From Salipaludibacillus daqingensis (GTDB taxonomy: Bacteria; Bacillota; Bacilli; Bacillales; Salisediminibacteriaceae), in NCBI RefSeq assembly GCF_029891575.1, contig NZ_JARZHF010000003.1, positions 62,001-126,000 of the forward strand: 64,000 nt of DNA, in the 5' to 3' direction. Each line of letters starts with the position of its first letter. Positions within the stretch are counted from its first letter, which is position 1. Both the position numbers and the translations under genes were made by a program. Below the pieces are notes generated by a model. The model was not told the DNA's origin. It worked only from the letters and a program-made list of their open reading frames with translations, and did no database searches. Below, piece after piece: positions 35,973 to 45,091 of this stretch.

Positions 35973-36323
35973 ATGAAAGAAAACGAACACAATCATCATG
36001 TTCATGAAAACCATTCCCATGAACATAGCATTTCTTGTGGGCATACGAAAATACGTCATGAAGATCATATTGACTATGTCCATAATGGGCACCTACATCG
36101 AGAGCACAATGGACATTGGGATGAGTGCAAAGTTCCTGTAAGCGAAACAAATCCAGATCAATGTAAAGAAATCAGCTGCGGATGTCACCATGAAGAAGAC
36201 TGTGGGCATGAAATGGTTCCCCATGGTGACCACATGGATTATTTAGTTAATGGTCGTTTGCACCATGTCCACGGCGATCATTGTGATGACCACGGACCAG
36301 TTGACTTAGTTGATGTTAAGTAA
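35973..36323 (+). CDS. Histidine-rich metal-binding protein with an internal duplication
   Basis: 116 residues, about a quarter of them His, plus six Cys. After a His-rich start (about 1-20) the same unit occurs twice. Unit 1 (about 23-49) runs from CGHTKIRHEDHIDYVHNGHL to the HWDEC end. Unit 2 (about 72-103) runs from CGHEMVPHGDHMDYLVNGRL through HHVHGDHCDDHG. Each has the pattern H-x-DH-x-DY-x2-NG-x-LH-x2-H. This strongly suggests zinc storage or buffering in the cytoplasm (no signal peptide). GAGGAGGAATAAGT precedes the ATG. A TATAAT at 35924-35929 may be its own -10; no Zur box of its own is seen. Confidence 0.8.
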   Translation: MKENEHNHHVHENHSHEHSISCGHTKIRHEDHIDYVHNGHLHREHNGHWDECKVPVSETNPDQCKEISCGCHHEEDCGHEMVPHGDHMDYLVNGRLHHVHGDHCDDHGPVDLVDVK

Positions 36324-36370
36324 AAAAAGCGATTCTTATTGGAGGTAACTCCTAAGAATCGCTTTTTTTT
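36322..36370 (+). terminator. Terminator of the His-rich gene
   Basis: AAAAAAAGCGATTCTTA and TAAGAATCGCTTTTTTT form a long stem around GGAGG-containing loop sequence; U/A tracts on both sides. Confidence 0.92.
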
Positions 36371-36508
36371 GCTGAGTTAGATGAATTTTTTCGTACCATG
36401 ATAGATTTCCGAAACTTATTTGCGAGCGGTTACATATTAAAGTAAAATGTTGGTAAAGTAGAAAAACTCTAAACCAATTCTTCTCGACTAATTTATGGAG
36501 GCGATAGA

Positions 36509-38245
36509 ATGGATAATTGGATTCATGCTGGATCATTAGACCAATTGAAAGAGAAAAAGACGAAACTTATTAAAGGAGCTATTGTCGTTTTTTTACACGA
36601 AGAAAATGTCTATGCACTTGACAATCGGTGCCCACACATGGGATTTCCACTGCATATGGGAAGTCTTTGCGACGGTATATTAACTTGTCATTGGCACCAT
36701 GCTAGATTCGACGTATGTAGCGGCGGAACGTTGGATCCGTGGGCTGATGATGTCCCTTCTTATGAGATCAAAATAGAAGATGGTGACGTTTGGGTTAACC
36801 ATGTACCAGGGATTGAAAATCAGGTTGAACAATATAAACAACAGCTACGGAAAGGATTAGAACAAAACCTCGGTCTAGTCATTGCGAAAGCTGTTGTTTC
36901 TCTTCTAAATGCCAATGTACGTGAACAAGAAATTGTTCAAATAGGAATGGAATTCGGGACAAAATACCGCTCATCTGGATGGGGACCAGGGCTTACAATC
37001 TTAACTTGTATGGCTAACGTCCTTCCAAAATTAGATTCACAAGGACGAATCCAAGCGTTATTTCAAGGGCTTTCTCACGTCGCACGCGATTGTGCAGGTC
37101 ATCCCCCACAACATTTAATTGGTCCATTATCTGGTTTTGATGGAAATCTTGAACGATTAAAAGATTGGTATCGCAACTGCATTGAAGTCAGAGATACACA
37201 GGGATCCGAACGAATTATTTTAACCGCAATCGAAAAACAAATGTCCATCTCTGATCTTAATGGAATGATGATGACCGCTGCTACGGATCATTTTTATATG
37301 GACGTAGGGCACACGTTAGATTTTCATAATAAAGCATTTGAATCATTAACTCATACTGGAAATGACATGGCCAAACAAATTCTACCTTCGCTCACGCCTC
37401 TCTTTGCAAATGCAGCTAGAAGTGAAGAGCAACACCGGTGGCAGTCTCCTATCGATTTAGTGATGCCACTTCACGAAGCTTTTTCAACTATAGAAGGTAT
37501 TTCTCTCGACTTTAGTGATAACGCCAAAGCCTTTGATGAAAAGCAGTTGTTCGATCATTTATTATCTGATAACCCATTAACTATGATAGAAGAGATCACT
37601 ACATTACTTAAAGATGGGGTAAATCCGATAAAAGTTGCGCAAGTTACGACTCTTGCAGCGGCGGAAAGAATTGTACGATTCCATATTCAAAATGATTTTA
37701 GTGACTGGAATACTGTCTTGCACACGTTTACGCATGCTCATGCAGTCCACGAATCGCTTAGAAGGTCAAATGAGGATTTAATTGTACGAGCCATTTACCA
37801 TGGGGCAGTAAGTATTTATTTAGATCGTTTTTTAAATATCCCTTCAACAAAACGACCGGTAGCAAAAGAAGAAACACCATCTCTCGACTGTCAAGATCTT
37901 CTTGAATTATTAAATAAACAGCAGCAAGTGAACCAATCAGCTGATTGGGTCGTTCAATACTTACACCATGGTGGGGATAAACAGCAATTGTTCCATACGT
38001 TAGGACTTGTTCTTTTAAGAGAAGATGCAAAATTTCATTCCTATCAAATGTTTGAAGCCGCTTGTGCAGAATATGATCGGTGGGAAAAGGAATCAAGTGC
38101 TTTCGCAGAACATGCGAAAGAAACGATGCTTATAGCGATGACTCGCTACCTAGCAGCACATGCTCCAACAGCTCGAGAATTACCACATATAGGTACGATT
38201 GCTTGGCGGCTAAATCGTGGTGAAAAACTATTTGAAGAAGCTTAA
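36509..38245 (+). CDS. Rieske [2Fe-2S] protein with a large uncharacterised C-terminal domain
   Basis: 578 residues. The N-terminal Rieske domain (about 1-100) has both ligand pairs: CPHMGFPLHMG and CHWHHARFDVCSGG. The remaining about 470 residues are helical and rich in His and acidic residues: DHFYMDVGHTLDFHNKAF, VLHTFTHAHAVHESLRR and LGLVLLREDAKFHSYQMFEA. These could ligate an iron centre; similarity to questin-oxidase-like oxygenases is possible but unproven. TGGAGGCGATAG precedes the ATG, and it has its own terminator. Whether it belongs to the zinc-limitation response is unclear; it may only be adjacent. Confidence 0.78.
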   Translation: MDNWIHAGSLDQLKEKKTKLIKGAIVVFLHEENVYALDNRCPHMGFPLHMGSLCDGILTCHWHHARFDVCSGGTLDPWADDVPSYEIKIEDGDVWVNHVPGIENQVEQYKQQLRKGLEQNLGLVIAKAVVSLLNANVREQEIVQIGMEFGTKYRSSGWGPGLTILTCMANVLPKLDSQGRIQALFQGLSHVARDCAGHPPQHLIGPLSGFDGNLERLKDWYRNCIEVRDTQGSERIILTAIEKQMSISDLNGMMMTAATDHFYMDVGHTLDFHNKAFESLTHTGNDMAKQILPSLTPLFANAARSEEQHRWQSPIDLVMPLHEAFSTIEGISLDFSDNAKAFDEKQLFDHLLSDNPLTMIEEITTLLKDGVNPIKVAQVTTLAAAERIVRFHIQNDFSDWNTVLHTFTHAHAVHESLRRSNEDLIVRAIYHGAVSIYLDRFLNIPSTKRPVAKEETPSLDCQDLLELLNKQQQVNQSADWVVQYLHHGGDKQQLFHTLGLVLLREDAKFHSYQMFEAACAEYDRWEKESSAFAEHAKETMLIAMTRYLAAHAPTARELPHIGTIAWRLNRGEKLFEEA

Positions 38246-38289
38246 TTATTAGACTAAAACAAAACGAAGAGTGTTACGTATTCCTTATT

Positions 38290-38335
38290 GTAAAAGTCCT
38301 CTGTGTAAAGGAACAGAGGACTTTTACTTGTTTAC
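38290..38335 (+). terminator. Terminator of the Rieske gene
   Basis: GTAAAAGTCCTCTGT and ACAGAGGACTTTTAC form a 15-bp stem with a TTGTTT tail. Confidence 0.9.
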
Positions 38336-38367
38336 GATTATTTTCGACTATCATTCGTTAAAGGCGA

Positions 38368-38880
38368 TTACTTATATTCATCATTATTTAAAATAACCAC
38401 TTTTCCAGTATTCGCAGCTCTGCCTGTTTTTTTCGTATTTTCAACTAATCGAAAGATATTATCGCAGCATTGTTTGGCACCTTTGACTAACAATGGCACT
38501 CCTATTGCATCCATGTTTAACCCTCTTGAGAAAAATCCGCCTAAAGACATAACAATCGGTACCGTTGGTGATGTATTCGATAATACAACCTTTTCATCAA
38601 ACTGAAATTTATCTTCTAGTATTAACGTCCATTCTTTTAATGCTGGAACAACTAGTTTGTCCCTTTTCCGTCCAATAGTATAGACCGAGTTTCCATCTTC
38701 ATCTTTTCCATGGAAAATGAGTTTGCCAAAATCCTTTTTCGTTAATTGATTGAAATAGTCAACATTTAATATTTCTTCCGAAGTTAGTTTTCTTTCTGAT
38801 TGTGGTAACTGTTTCAAATGATATGCCGCAGCCAAAGAAGTAGTATGTGTACCTCCATAATCATTGTAAATATACATCAT
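38368..38880 (-). CDS. DUF3189 family protein
   Basis: 170 residues. MMYIYNDYGGTHTTSLAAAY at the N-terminus (a P-loop-like GGTHTT) and SLGGFFSRGLNMDAIGVPLL near the middle are typical of DUF3189 proteins in Bacillaceae. No membrane segment; function unknown. Translation could begin at either of two adjacent ATGs after AGGGATGATATT. Single gene, minus strand, convergent with the Rieske gene. Confidence 0.75.
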   Translation of the reverse strand: MMYIYNDYGGTHTTSLAAAYHLKQLPQSERKLTSEEILNVDYFNQLTKKDFGKLIFHGKDEDGNSVYTIGRKRDKLVVPALKEWTLILEDKFQFDEKVVLSNTSPTVPIVMSLGGFFSRGLNMDAIGVPLLVKGAKQCCDNIFRLVENTKKTGRAANTGKVVILNNDEYK

Positions 38881-39097
38881 AATATCATCCCTAAAAACTT
38901 ATTTATTGATAATATGATCCCTTTCCACTTATTCCATTCGGTTAATGTTTATTTATGGATGATTAAATCGGTAGTTCTGGGTATAATTTTGATTGTAAAA
39001 TTTATATAGTGGAGTAAGTAGATTATAGGAAAAATGTTTAGGATCAGGATCACCATGATTTAATAGCTATTATAGAAAGATCAGCACCCTAATCATA

Positions 39098-39135
39098 AAA
39101 AAATAGAATAAAGAGGTCTAAAACCTCTTTATTCT
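39098..39135 (-). terminator. Terminator of the spore-surface-like gene
   Basis: AATAAAGAGGT and ACCTCTTTATT form the stem on the minus strand, followed by CTATTTTTTTA. Confidence 0.88.
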
Positions 39136-39174
39136 CAATTGTATTGTAGTCATTATATTTATAAGCTCTACAAA

Positions 39175-39915
39175 TTAACCTTCAGGACAAGGTTCAATAT
39201 TGAATACAGCATCTAATGTTGTAACAAATACAATATCTCCATTTTGAGTTAGCTCAATTGTTGCTGTACCTTCTGTTTCATCCAAAGTAATAACAAAATC
39301 AACAAGTCCTGTAATTAATCCGGTTACTGTTCCAGTACCTTCAGCTGTTAATAAATTATCATTTTCACATACAATGCTTGTAAACTCTTCTGCAGTAAAA
39401 TTGACCAAAGGTAAAGCAAGTGCTTCAACTGTTAGTGTTATTTCGCTACCTTCTGGTGTACAATCTGGACAAATATTTACATCTAACGTTACATCAGCAT
39501 CAGCAACCTGTGTGTCATTAATAGTTACTTCTGTTGTGTCTTCAAGAGTAGCTTGAACCTGACATGCACATAAAATCTCTGGTGTTGGACCTGGTGGTAA
39601 TGTTCCAATAAAATCAAGTGTATCCTCTAATTTAAATTGTAGAAGCATTTCCTTTTTGACAAGTGTACGTAAAGTTCTATTAATATTTGTATTAATATCT
39701 AGTAATCCTGGTAAGTCCTCTACAAATGGTCCTAGAATATTTCCATCGGGAAGTTCTAAAGTTCCTAATGCGGCTTGAATTTTTTCTCCTTCCGCATTTA
39801 AAATATGAGCTATTGAAATTTCTTCTGATGCAATAGAGGCCAATAGTAGTAATGCTGTCTGTTCTGCATCTAAACCTTCAATTGGGGTTATCTCAGGCAA
39901 ATTGGGTAAAGACAT
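39175..39915 (-). CDS. Acidic spore-surface/exosporium-like protein
   Basis: 246 residues, very acidic (few Lys/Arg after residue 105). The N-terminal segment LLLLASIASEEISIAHILNA followed by EGEKIQAALG resembles the N-terminal domain of several Bacillaceae and clostridial exosporium or collagen-like surface proteins. The C-terminal half is beta-rich with paired Cys motifs: CACQVQATLEDTTEV, ICPDCTPEGSEITL, IVCENDNLL and NIEPCPEG. It has no signal peptide, compatible with assembly from the mother cell. AAAAGGAGTGAAAAAAT precedes the ATG. Spore location is inferred from the N-terminal resemblance; low-complexity composition also leaves an adhesin possible. Confidence 0.6.
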   Translation of the reverse strand: MSLPNLPEITPIEGLDAEQTALLLLASIASEEISIAHILNAEGEKIQAALGTLELPDGNILGPFVEDLPGLLDINTNINRTLRTLVKKEMLLQFKLEDTLDFIGTLPPGPTPEILCACQVQATLEDTTEVTINDTQVADADVTLDVNICPDCTPEGSEITLTVEALALPLVNFTAEEFTSIVCENDNLLTAEGTGTVTGLITGLVDFVITLDETEGTATIELTQNGDIVFVTTLDAVFNIEPCPEG

Positions 39916-40265
39916 ATTTTTTCACTCCTTTTTATTTTAAATTCAATATAGTATATTTAATATAAGAGTTTTGGCATCCACTAAAGACCTTAATTTATAT
40001 AGACTTTTCGCTCATTTTAATATATATAGCATTAATTAACTTATTAAAGTATCCTATAAAAATATCTGATATTTTTTTACAAATTAAATTTAGCATGAGT
40101 CGAACTCTCTTAATTTAGGCCGATTTGGTTCCTACCGATTTTAAAAAAAAGTAACCAAATTTAACTTTCGATATGTAATAACTGTAATTTATAGATTTTC
40201 AAAGGAGCTCAACAGAGACTTAACCGCGTCTAAAAAAATGTATGAGAAATTATTAGTATTTCAAA
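39916..40265. other. AT-rich intergenic region, no gene seen
   Basis: About 350 bp between the ssrA terminator and the spore-surface-like gene. It contains a degenerate inverted repeat (TTTGGTT ... AACCAAA, 40125-40170) but no reading frame or RNA gene that I can support. Confidence 0.5.
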
Positions 40266-40299
40266 CACAAAAAAACCACCATAACAGTATGTATGGTGG
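40266..40299 (-). terminator. Terminator overlapping the tmRNA 3' end
   Basis: CCACCATA and TATGGTGG form a stem whose 5' arm includes the encoded CCACCA of the tmRNA, followed by TTTTTTTG on the minus strand. 3' processing must therefore cut inside the terminator stem. Confidence 0.85.
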
Positions 40300-41002
40300 A
40301 GACGGTGGGACGTGTATTTCCATGCTTTCGTCATGGCACTGACTATATCTTGAACTTAATAGCTATGTCGTCTAGCTGATTAAGTCCCTTGGCGTATTAT
40401 GTGAAATGTAGTTTAACCAACATTCATTGGCTGATTTCACATCCTAGTACTACCTTGAAGGCAGCCTATAAGTCGATACACGGCTGGTGAATTGCTTCCC
40501 ATACCGCTCGGCATTGCCATACTGTCTAAATGATGTCCAAACGTTGGACTTTTTTGTCCTCATTTTGACCATTCAATTTAATACAGCGTAGGTTTCACCG
40601 ATAAAGCCAAGTTTTCACTTGTGTATCACCACACAAGGCGACTATGTTACTAATCGAACCCACGTCCAGAGGTAACGCGACATAAGCATCTACGAGTGTA
40701 GTCAGTTTATTAGAATTTCGCCGTCATTTCAGCCAACGGACAGGCTTCTGTGAGGCTAACCTGATTAATCTCTTCCTATTGTCCTCAGGTGGAGAACTCC
40801 AGGCGTATCCCACTAGAGTGAGTCCCTGATCCTAACACGTGGGTGATGTAGGGAGGAACCGCTAACAGGGTTTTTACGCCGCTGCTAAAGCGAAATCGTT
40901 ATCTTGTTTGCCAACTATAGGCGATGGGCGTTTTATACGAGGACACCCAGCTCGACTCGCCACTTAAGCACGACCTACCCCTGTCGAATCCAGAACGTCC
41001 CC
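40294..41002 (-). ncRNA. ssrA: tmRNA (10Sa RNA), interrupted by a group I intron
   Basis: The 5' end GGGGACGTTCTGGATTCGACAG (41002 downward; read as GGGGACGTTC and GGATTCGACAG) and the 3' end CCCACCGTCTCCACCA (from 40309) form the Ala-acceptor-like end. The resume region reads GGC AAA CAA GAT AAC GAT, giving the tag (A)GKQDNDFALAAA before a TAA. The gene is 709 nt, but 342 nt is intron; the spliced RNA is 367 nt, normal for Bacillus. After joining, the T-arm is GTGGG-TTCGATT-CCCAC, perfectly paired. It rescues stalled ribosomes together with SmpB, encoded immediately upstream. Confidence 0.96.
40311..40652 (-). mobile_element. Group I self-splicing intron in the tmRNA T-loop
   Basis: 342 nt, ORF-less. 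The 5' exon ends ...GGGTTCGAT and the 3' exon begins TCCCACC. The intron starts TAGTAACATAGTCG, so CGAT (exon) pairs with GTCG of the internal guide with the required U-G at the splice site, extended by UA/UA: P1. P7 is GACTTATA (40467-40474) with TATAGTC in AAGATATAGTC (40341-40351), with a one-base bulge, the hallmark R/S pairing. A P/Q-like core includes TTTATCGGTGAAACC. The last intron base (40311) is G on the sense strand. Exact excision restores the T-arm, which supports the boundaries. Confidence 0.92.
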
Positions 41003-41073
41003 ATGCAAATGAGAACGATAAGGGATAAATCTTATCGGTTTTTCTTTGGTACTTGAGTATAACGACATCCTTA

Positions 41074-41101
41074 ATTATAACATATAAGCTCCCCTAGTCA
41101 A
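41074..41101 (-). promoter_or_regulatory. Sigma-A promoter of ssrA
   Basis: On the minus strand TTGACT, 16 bp, TATAAT, about 70 bp upstream of the mature tmRNA 5' end. The leader contains a CCGATAAG/CTTATCG hairpin and would be removed by RNase P. Confidence 0.8.
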
Positions 41102-41119
41102 ATGGAAAGCATCACCATT

Positions 41120-41587
41120 CTAGCGACCTAAATTGGCATCCTTAAATGCTCGTTGAATTTCTCTATTTGCATCTTTACGCTTCAAATCTTCACGTTTATC
41201 ATGTCTCTTTTTACCTTTACCAACACCAATGAGTACTTTGGCGACACCATTTTTAATGTAAATCTTTAATGGGACAATCGTGTATCCTTTTTGCTGTGTC
41301 AATCCGATCAGTTGGTTAATCTGCTTTCGGTGTAACAATAGTTTTCTCGTACGAACTGGGTCGTGGTTGTACCGGTTCCCTTGCTCGTATGGACTAATGT
41401 GTAAATTGGACATCCACACTTCTCCTTGAGATACTCTTGCGAAAGAGTCCTTTAGATTCACTCTCCGATTGCGAATCGATTTTATTTCTGTTCCAGTAAG
41501 AACCATGCCTGCTTCATATGTTTCTTCCACATGAAAGTCATGTCTTGCTTTTTTATTTTGTGCGATGAGTTTTACTTCTGTTGCCAT
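41120..41587 (-). CDS. smpB: SsrA-binding protein SmpB
   Basis: 155 residues. OB-fold protein that binds the tRNA-like domain of tmRNA and enters the stalled ribosome. Motifs are [39 protein letters not shown], the [11 protein letters not shown]-like [33 protein letters not shown] and a basic C-terminal tail. AAAGGATGCAGGAATC precedes the ATG. Its target gene ssrA follows directly downstream, as in other Bacillus. Confidence 0.96.
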   Translation of the reverse strand: MATEVKLIAQNKKARHDFHVEETYEAGMVLTGTEIKSIRNRRVNLKDSFARVSQGEVWMSNLHISPYEQGNRYNHDPVRTRKLLLHRKQINQLIGLTQQKGYTIVPLKIYIKNGVAKVLIGVGKGKKRHDKREDLKRKDANREIQRAFKDANLGR

Positions 41588-41682
41588 GATTCCTGCATCC
41601 TTTCTGTCTTCCCCGTGAACTAATCATACCAAAATTTGTGTGTTCCTTCAATTTGTTTGTGTGCTGTGGATTATCTAGATAT

Positions 41683-41795
41683 TTGCATTATGAATTCAAA
41701 ATTCAGCAATGATATTAAGTTTTCACGCACAAATTCCTAGAATTACGCATAAAGAACTGTTTTTCACGCACAAATCCCTATTTCCAAGCATAACC
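41683..41795. repeat. Degenerate 21-bp array D (ACGCAC/TGCAT core)
   Basis: Core-like words start at 41683 (TTGCAT), 41704 (CAGCAA), 41725 (ACGCAC), 41745 (ACGCAT), 41766 (ACGCAC) and 41786 (AAGCAT), spaced 20 or 21 bp, several followed by AAAT or TAA. It is less regular than the other three arrays and looks like an eroded member. Location: between the rnr terminator and smpB. Confidence 0.6.
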
Positions 41796-41841
41796 AAGCA
41801 ATTCTCAACTTTCGCATAGCAATCAAACCTCTAATAGCCCG

Positions 41842-41873
41842 AAATGTAAAAGCTCATCCGGTCGGATGAGCTC
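41842..41873 (-). terminator. Terminator of rnr
   Basis: AGCTCATCCG and CGGATGAGCT pair around AC, followed by TTTACATTTC on the minus strand. Some read-through to smpB may be needed unless smpB has its own promoter. Confidence 0.8.
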
Positions 41874-41883
41874 TAACACTTCA

Positions 41884-44226
41884 TTATTTGTTCTTCTTTT
41901 TACCTTTTTTCTTCTTACCCTTTGGTGCGTCAGCGTGAAATGGCTTTTTCTTTCCTTTATTCTTTTTATCATCTTTCTTTTTGCCACTGGACTTTGACTT
42001 ATCACCTAAGCTAAGTCCTCTGCCTTTATCTTTGCGGTTTCCACCTTCGATAACATGAGGAGCATCTTTCTTCCTAGCTTTTCGTGGCTTCATACCAACC
42101 ACTTCGAAATCAATGATTCGTTCATCGACGTTGACGTTCGTTACTTTTATATCGATTTCATCACCGATTCGGAACACGTTTCCTGTTCTTTCACCAATCA
42201 TCGCATATCTTTTCTCATCGTAATGATAGTAATCATCGGTTAAATAACTCACGTGTACAAGACCTTCGATCGTGTTCGGTAATTCAACAAACAAGCCAAA
42301 GTTTGTCACACCGCTGATCACACCTTCGTATTCTTGTCCCACTTTATCTTCCATGTACTGTACTTTTTTCACTTCGTCCGTTTCTCTTGAAGCTCCTTCA
42401 GCACGTCGCTCCATTTCAGACGAATGGCGAGTAATTTCTGGCAACTTCTCGTTCCAACTATCAATCGTTTTATCGTCTGTTTTTCCATTGATCAAGTATG
42501 TGCGGATTAATCGGTGCACAATTAAATCTGGATAACGACGAATGGGAGACGTAAAGTGTGTGTAAAAATCAGCGGACAATCCGAAGTGACCAATATTTTC
42601 TGGATCATACTTCGCTTGCTTCATGGAACGAAGCATGACAGTGCTAATGACCGCTTCCTCTGGCTCGCCTTTCACTTTCTCAAGTAATTCTTGAAGTGCT
42701 CTTGGGTGAACTGTGTTCGACGTACCTTTTACTACATATCCAAAGTTCGTTATAAATTCGAGAAACTGATTTAGTTTCTCTTCGTCAGGGTCTTCGTGAA
42801 TACGGTAAACGAAAGGCACTTTCATCCAATGAAAATGCTCAGCCACTGTTTCATTAGCTGCTAACATAAATTCTTCAATTAATTTTTCTGCCACACTTCT
42901 TTCTCGAATGGCAATTTCAGTTGGTGTCCCTTCTTCATTAACAAGGACTTTTGCTTCTTTGAAATCAAAGTCAATCGCACCTCTTGAGAATCGCTTCTTT
43001 CTTAAGATCGCTGCTAAATCTTCCATGTTTTTGAAAAAAGGAATCAGCGCTTCATAACGATCCATCACTTCTTGATCTTCTTCTAACAAGATTTTTCGCA
43101 CATCGGTATAAGTCATTCGTTCATTTGTTCTAATGACACTTTCAAAAATATCGTGGTTGACGACTTCTCCATCAGGTGAAATTTCCATGTTACAAGAAAG
43201 AGTCAGTCGATCAACTTGCGGATTCAAGGAACAAATACCGTTGGACAAGCGATGCGGGATCATTGGAATAACCCGATCAACTAAGTAACAACTCGTCGCT
43301 CGGTCAGCCCCCTCCTTATCAATCGCAGAACCTTCTTTCACATAATGAGTGACGTCTGCAATATGAACCCCAAGCATATAGTTACCATTATCAAGTATTT
43401 TCACTTGAACGGCATCATCTAAATCTTTCGCATCGGCCCCGTCAATCGTCACAATCGTTTCCTCTCGTAAATCACGACGCCCTTCGATTTCTTCTGGACT
43501 AATTTCATCTGGCACGTTGTTCGCATGATCAATCGCGTCTTGCGGAAATTCTCCAGGTAATCCATGTTTATGAATGATGGAAAGGATGTCCACACCAGGA
43601 TCATTCTTATGACCGAGGATTTTAATGACATGTCCTTCTGCACTCATTCTCCCTTCAGGATATTTCGTGATCTCTACTAAAACTTTATGACCGTCTACCG
43701 CACCTAACTCTTGATTTTTTGGAATAAAAATATCCGTAGGAATTCGCTTGTCATCAGAAATAACAAAACCATAGTTTTTAGCATCGGAATACGTTCCGAC
43801 TGTTTGTGTTACTCCACGTTTAAGAATGCGGATAACCGTTCCTTCCGCACGAGTTCCGTTGGAGCCACCTGCATCTGTTTGCATTCGAACGAGGACCTTG
43901 TCTTTATTCATTGCCTCATTCATTTCTGAACCTGGTATAAAAATATCATCCATGCCTTCTACTTCTGTTTTCACAAAAGCGAAACCTTTTGGATGCATGA
44001 TAACTTCCCCTCGGAATAAGTCCATTTTTTCCGGGAGGCCATAACGATTCGTTCGTGTTTGAACGATATCTCCATTTTCTTCAAGTTCATTCAACGTTTT
44101 TACAAACGCTTTAAATTGGCTGGAATCCTCAAGGCCAAACGCCGCTTCCATTTCTTTAATAGAAAGGGGCTTGTCCGCTTCATGTTTCATATAATGAAGG
44201 ATTCCTTCCTTTGTGTGATCTGTCAT
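41884..44226 (-). CDS. rnr: Ribonuclease R
   Basis: 780 residues. 3'-5' exoribonuclease that degrades structured RNA and acts with tmRNA-SmpB. Order: N-terminal winged-helix (about 5-65), cold-shock domains (about 75-225), RNB catalytic domain (about 255-585) with the metal-binding [34 protein letters not shown], then S1 (about 635-715) and a Lys-rich tail (about 720-780, many GKKK repeats). AAAGGAGAAAGAAACT precedes the ATG. It sits between the esterase gene and smpB in the conserved operon. Confidence 0.96.
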   Translation of the reverse strand: MTDHTKEGILHYMKHEADKPLSIKEMEAAFGLEDSSQFKAFVKTLNELEENGDIVQTRTNRYGLPEKMDLFRGEVIMHPKGFAFVKTEVEGMDDIFIPGSEMNEAMNKDKVLVRMQTDAGGSNGTRAEGTVIRILKRGVTQTVGTYSDAKNYGFVISDDKRIPTDIFIPKNQELGAVDGHKVLVEITKYPEGRMSAEGHVIKILGHKNDPGVDILSIIHKHGLPGEFPQDAIDHANNVPDEISPEEIEGRRDLREETIVTIDGADAKDLDDAVQVKILDNGNYMLGVHIADVTHYVKEGSAIDKEGADRATSCYLVDRVIPMIPHRLSNGICSLNPQVDRLTLSCNMEISPDGEVVNHDIFESVIRTNERMTYTDVRKILLEEDQEVMDRYEALIPFFKNMEDLAAILRKKRFSRGAIDFDFKEAKVLVNEEGTPTEIAIRERSVAEKLIEEFMLAANETVAEHFHWMKVPFVYRIHEDPDEEKLNQFLEFITNFGYVVKGTSNTVHPRALQELLEKVKGEPEEAVISTVMLRSMKQAKYDPENIGHFGLSADFYTHFTSPIRRYPDLIVHRLIRTYLINGKTDDKTIDSWNEKLPEITRHSSEMERRAEGASRETDEVKKVQYMEDKVGQEYEGVISGVTNFGLFVELPNTIEGLVHVSYLTDDYYHYDEKRYAMIGERTGNVFRIGDEIDIKVTNVNVDERIIDFEVVGMKPRKARKKDAPHVIEGGNRKDKGRGLSLGDKSKSSGKKKDDKKNKGKKKPFHADAPKGKKKKGKKKNK

Positions 44227-44278
44227 AGTTTCTTTCTCCTTTCAAATGTGGGAGGTTACACGAGAATAGTATTCATCG

Positions 44279-45031
44279 TTAGTCGTCTTGCCAATCTAGT
44301 TCTTCTAAAAAGGCATAAATGTCTTCATGTAACTGGTCCCGTTCTTTATCTAATGTAATAACATGCCCTGATTCCTCGTACCATTTCAATTTCTTATGAT
44401 CACTTTCTACTTCATCATGAATCATGTCGGCACTATTTGTATTAATCATCTCATCATGACGAGCTTGTACAACAAATGTTGGCGTATAGATCATATCGAG
44501 GTTTTCACGAACTTCTTTGTTCAATTCTTGTAATTCTTTCAACGTCGTCATTGGTGTTTCCTCAAATTTGGTCATTTCTTCTTCGATTTGATTTGCGTCC
44601 TTACCTTCCCATTTCTTATACTTTTTTGCATATTCTAGTACTCCTTGATACATCACTTCTTCACTTTTTATATGCATAGGTGCACACATGGGAACGATCC
44701 CCTTTATAGGTAATGTGTACCCAAGCTTTAAAGAAAATACACCACCTAGTGATAATCCTGCTACAGCTATTTCATCATGTCCCATTTCCTTTAAATGATT
44801 GTACCCTTGAAGTACGTCTTCCCACCAATCTTCAGGGCCAGTATGAACCAACTTTTCTGGTGGTACGCCGTGTCCTTTCATATGTGGAGCATGGGATGTA
44901 TAGCCTCTTTTCTCGAGGTATCGGCCTAACATTCTTACGTCAGCTGAGTTTCCTGTAAATCCGTGAAGGAGAAGAACTGCTCGGTCTCCACCTTCAAATG
45001 TAAATGGTTTCGGTTGTGCAACTTTCATCAT
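44279..45031 (-). CDS. est: Carboxylesterase (Est30/YvaK family)
   Basis: 250 residues, alpha/beta hydrolase. [19 protein letters not shown] forms the oxyanion region; nucleophile Ser in [15 protein letters not shown]; Asp in [13 protein letters not shown]; His in [15 protein letters not shown]. It hydrolyses short-chain esters; the physiological substrate is unknown. It lies between a second hydrolase and rnr in the conserved secG-rnr-smpB cluster. Two adjacent ATGs are possible starts. Confidence 0.9.
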   Translation of the reverse strand: MMKVAQPKPFTFEGGDRAVLLLHGFTGNSADVRMLGRYLEKRGYTSHAPHMKGHGVPPEKLVHTGPEDWWEDVLQGYNHLKEMGHDEIAVAGLSLGGVFSLKLGYTLPIKGIVPMCAPMHIKSEEVMYQGVLEYAKKYKKWEGKDANQIEEEMTKFEETPMTTLKELQELNKEVRENLDMIYTPTFVVQARHDEMINTNSADMIHDEVESDHKKLKWYEESGHVITLDKERDQLHEDIYAFLEELDWQDD

Positions 45032-45091
45032 TTTTGAATCTTCCTTTCATGCTAGAGAGACAATCTCAAATATTTAGTATTTTCATAATGA

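Noticed and set aside
40095-40115. T-arm-like GAGTCGAACTC near the tmRNA as a tRNA or ssrA remnant
   Set aside because: No matching acceptor, D or anticodon arms and no duplication of the ssrA 3' end; likely chance similarity.
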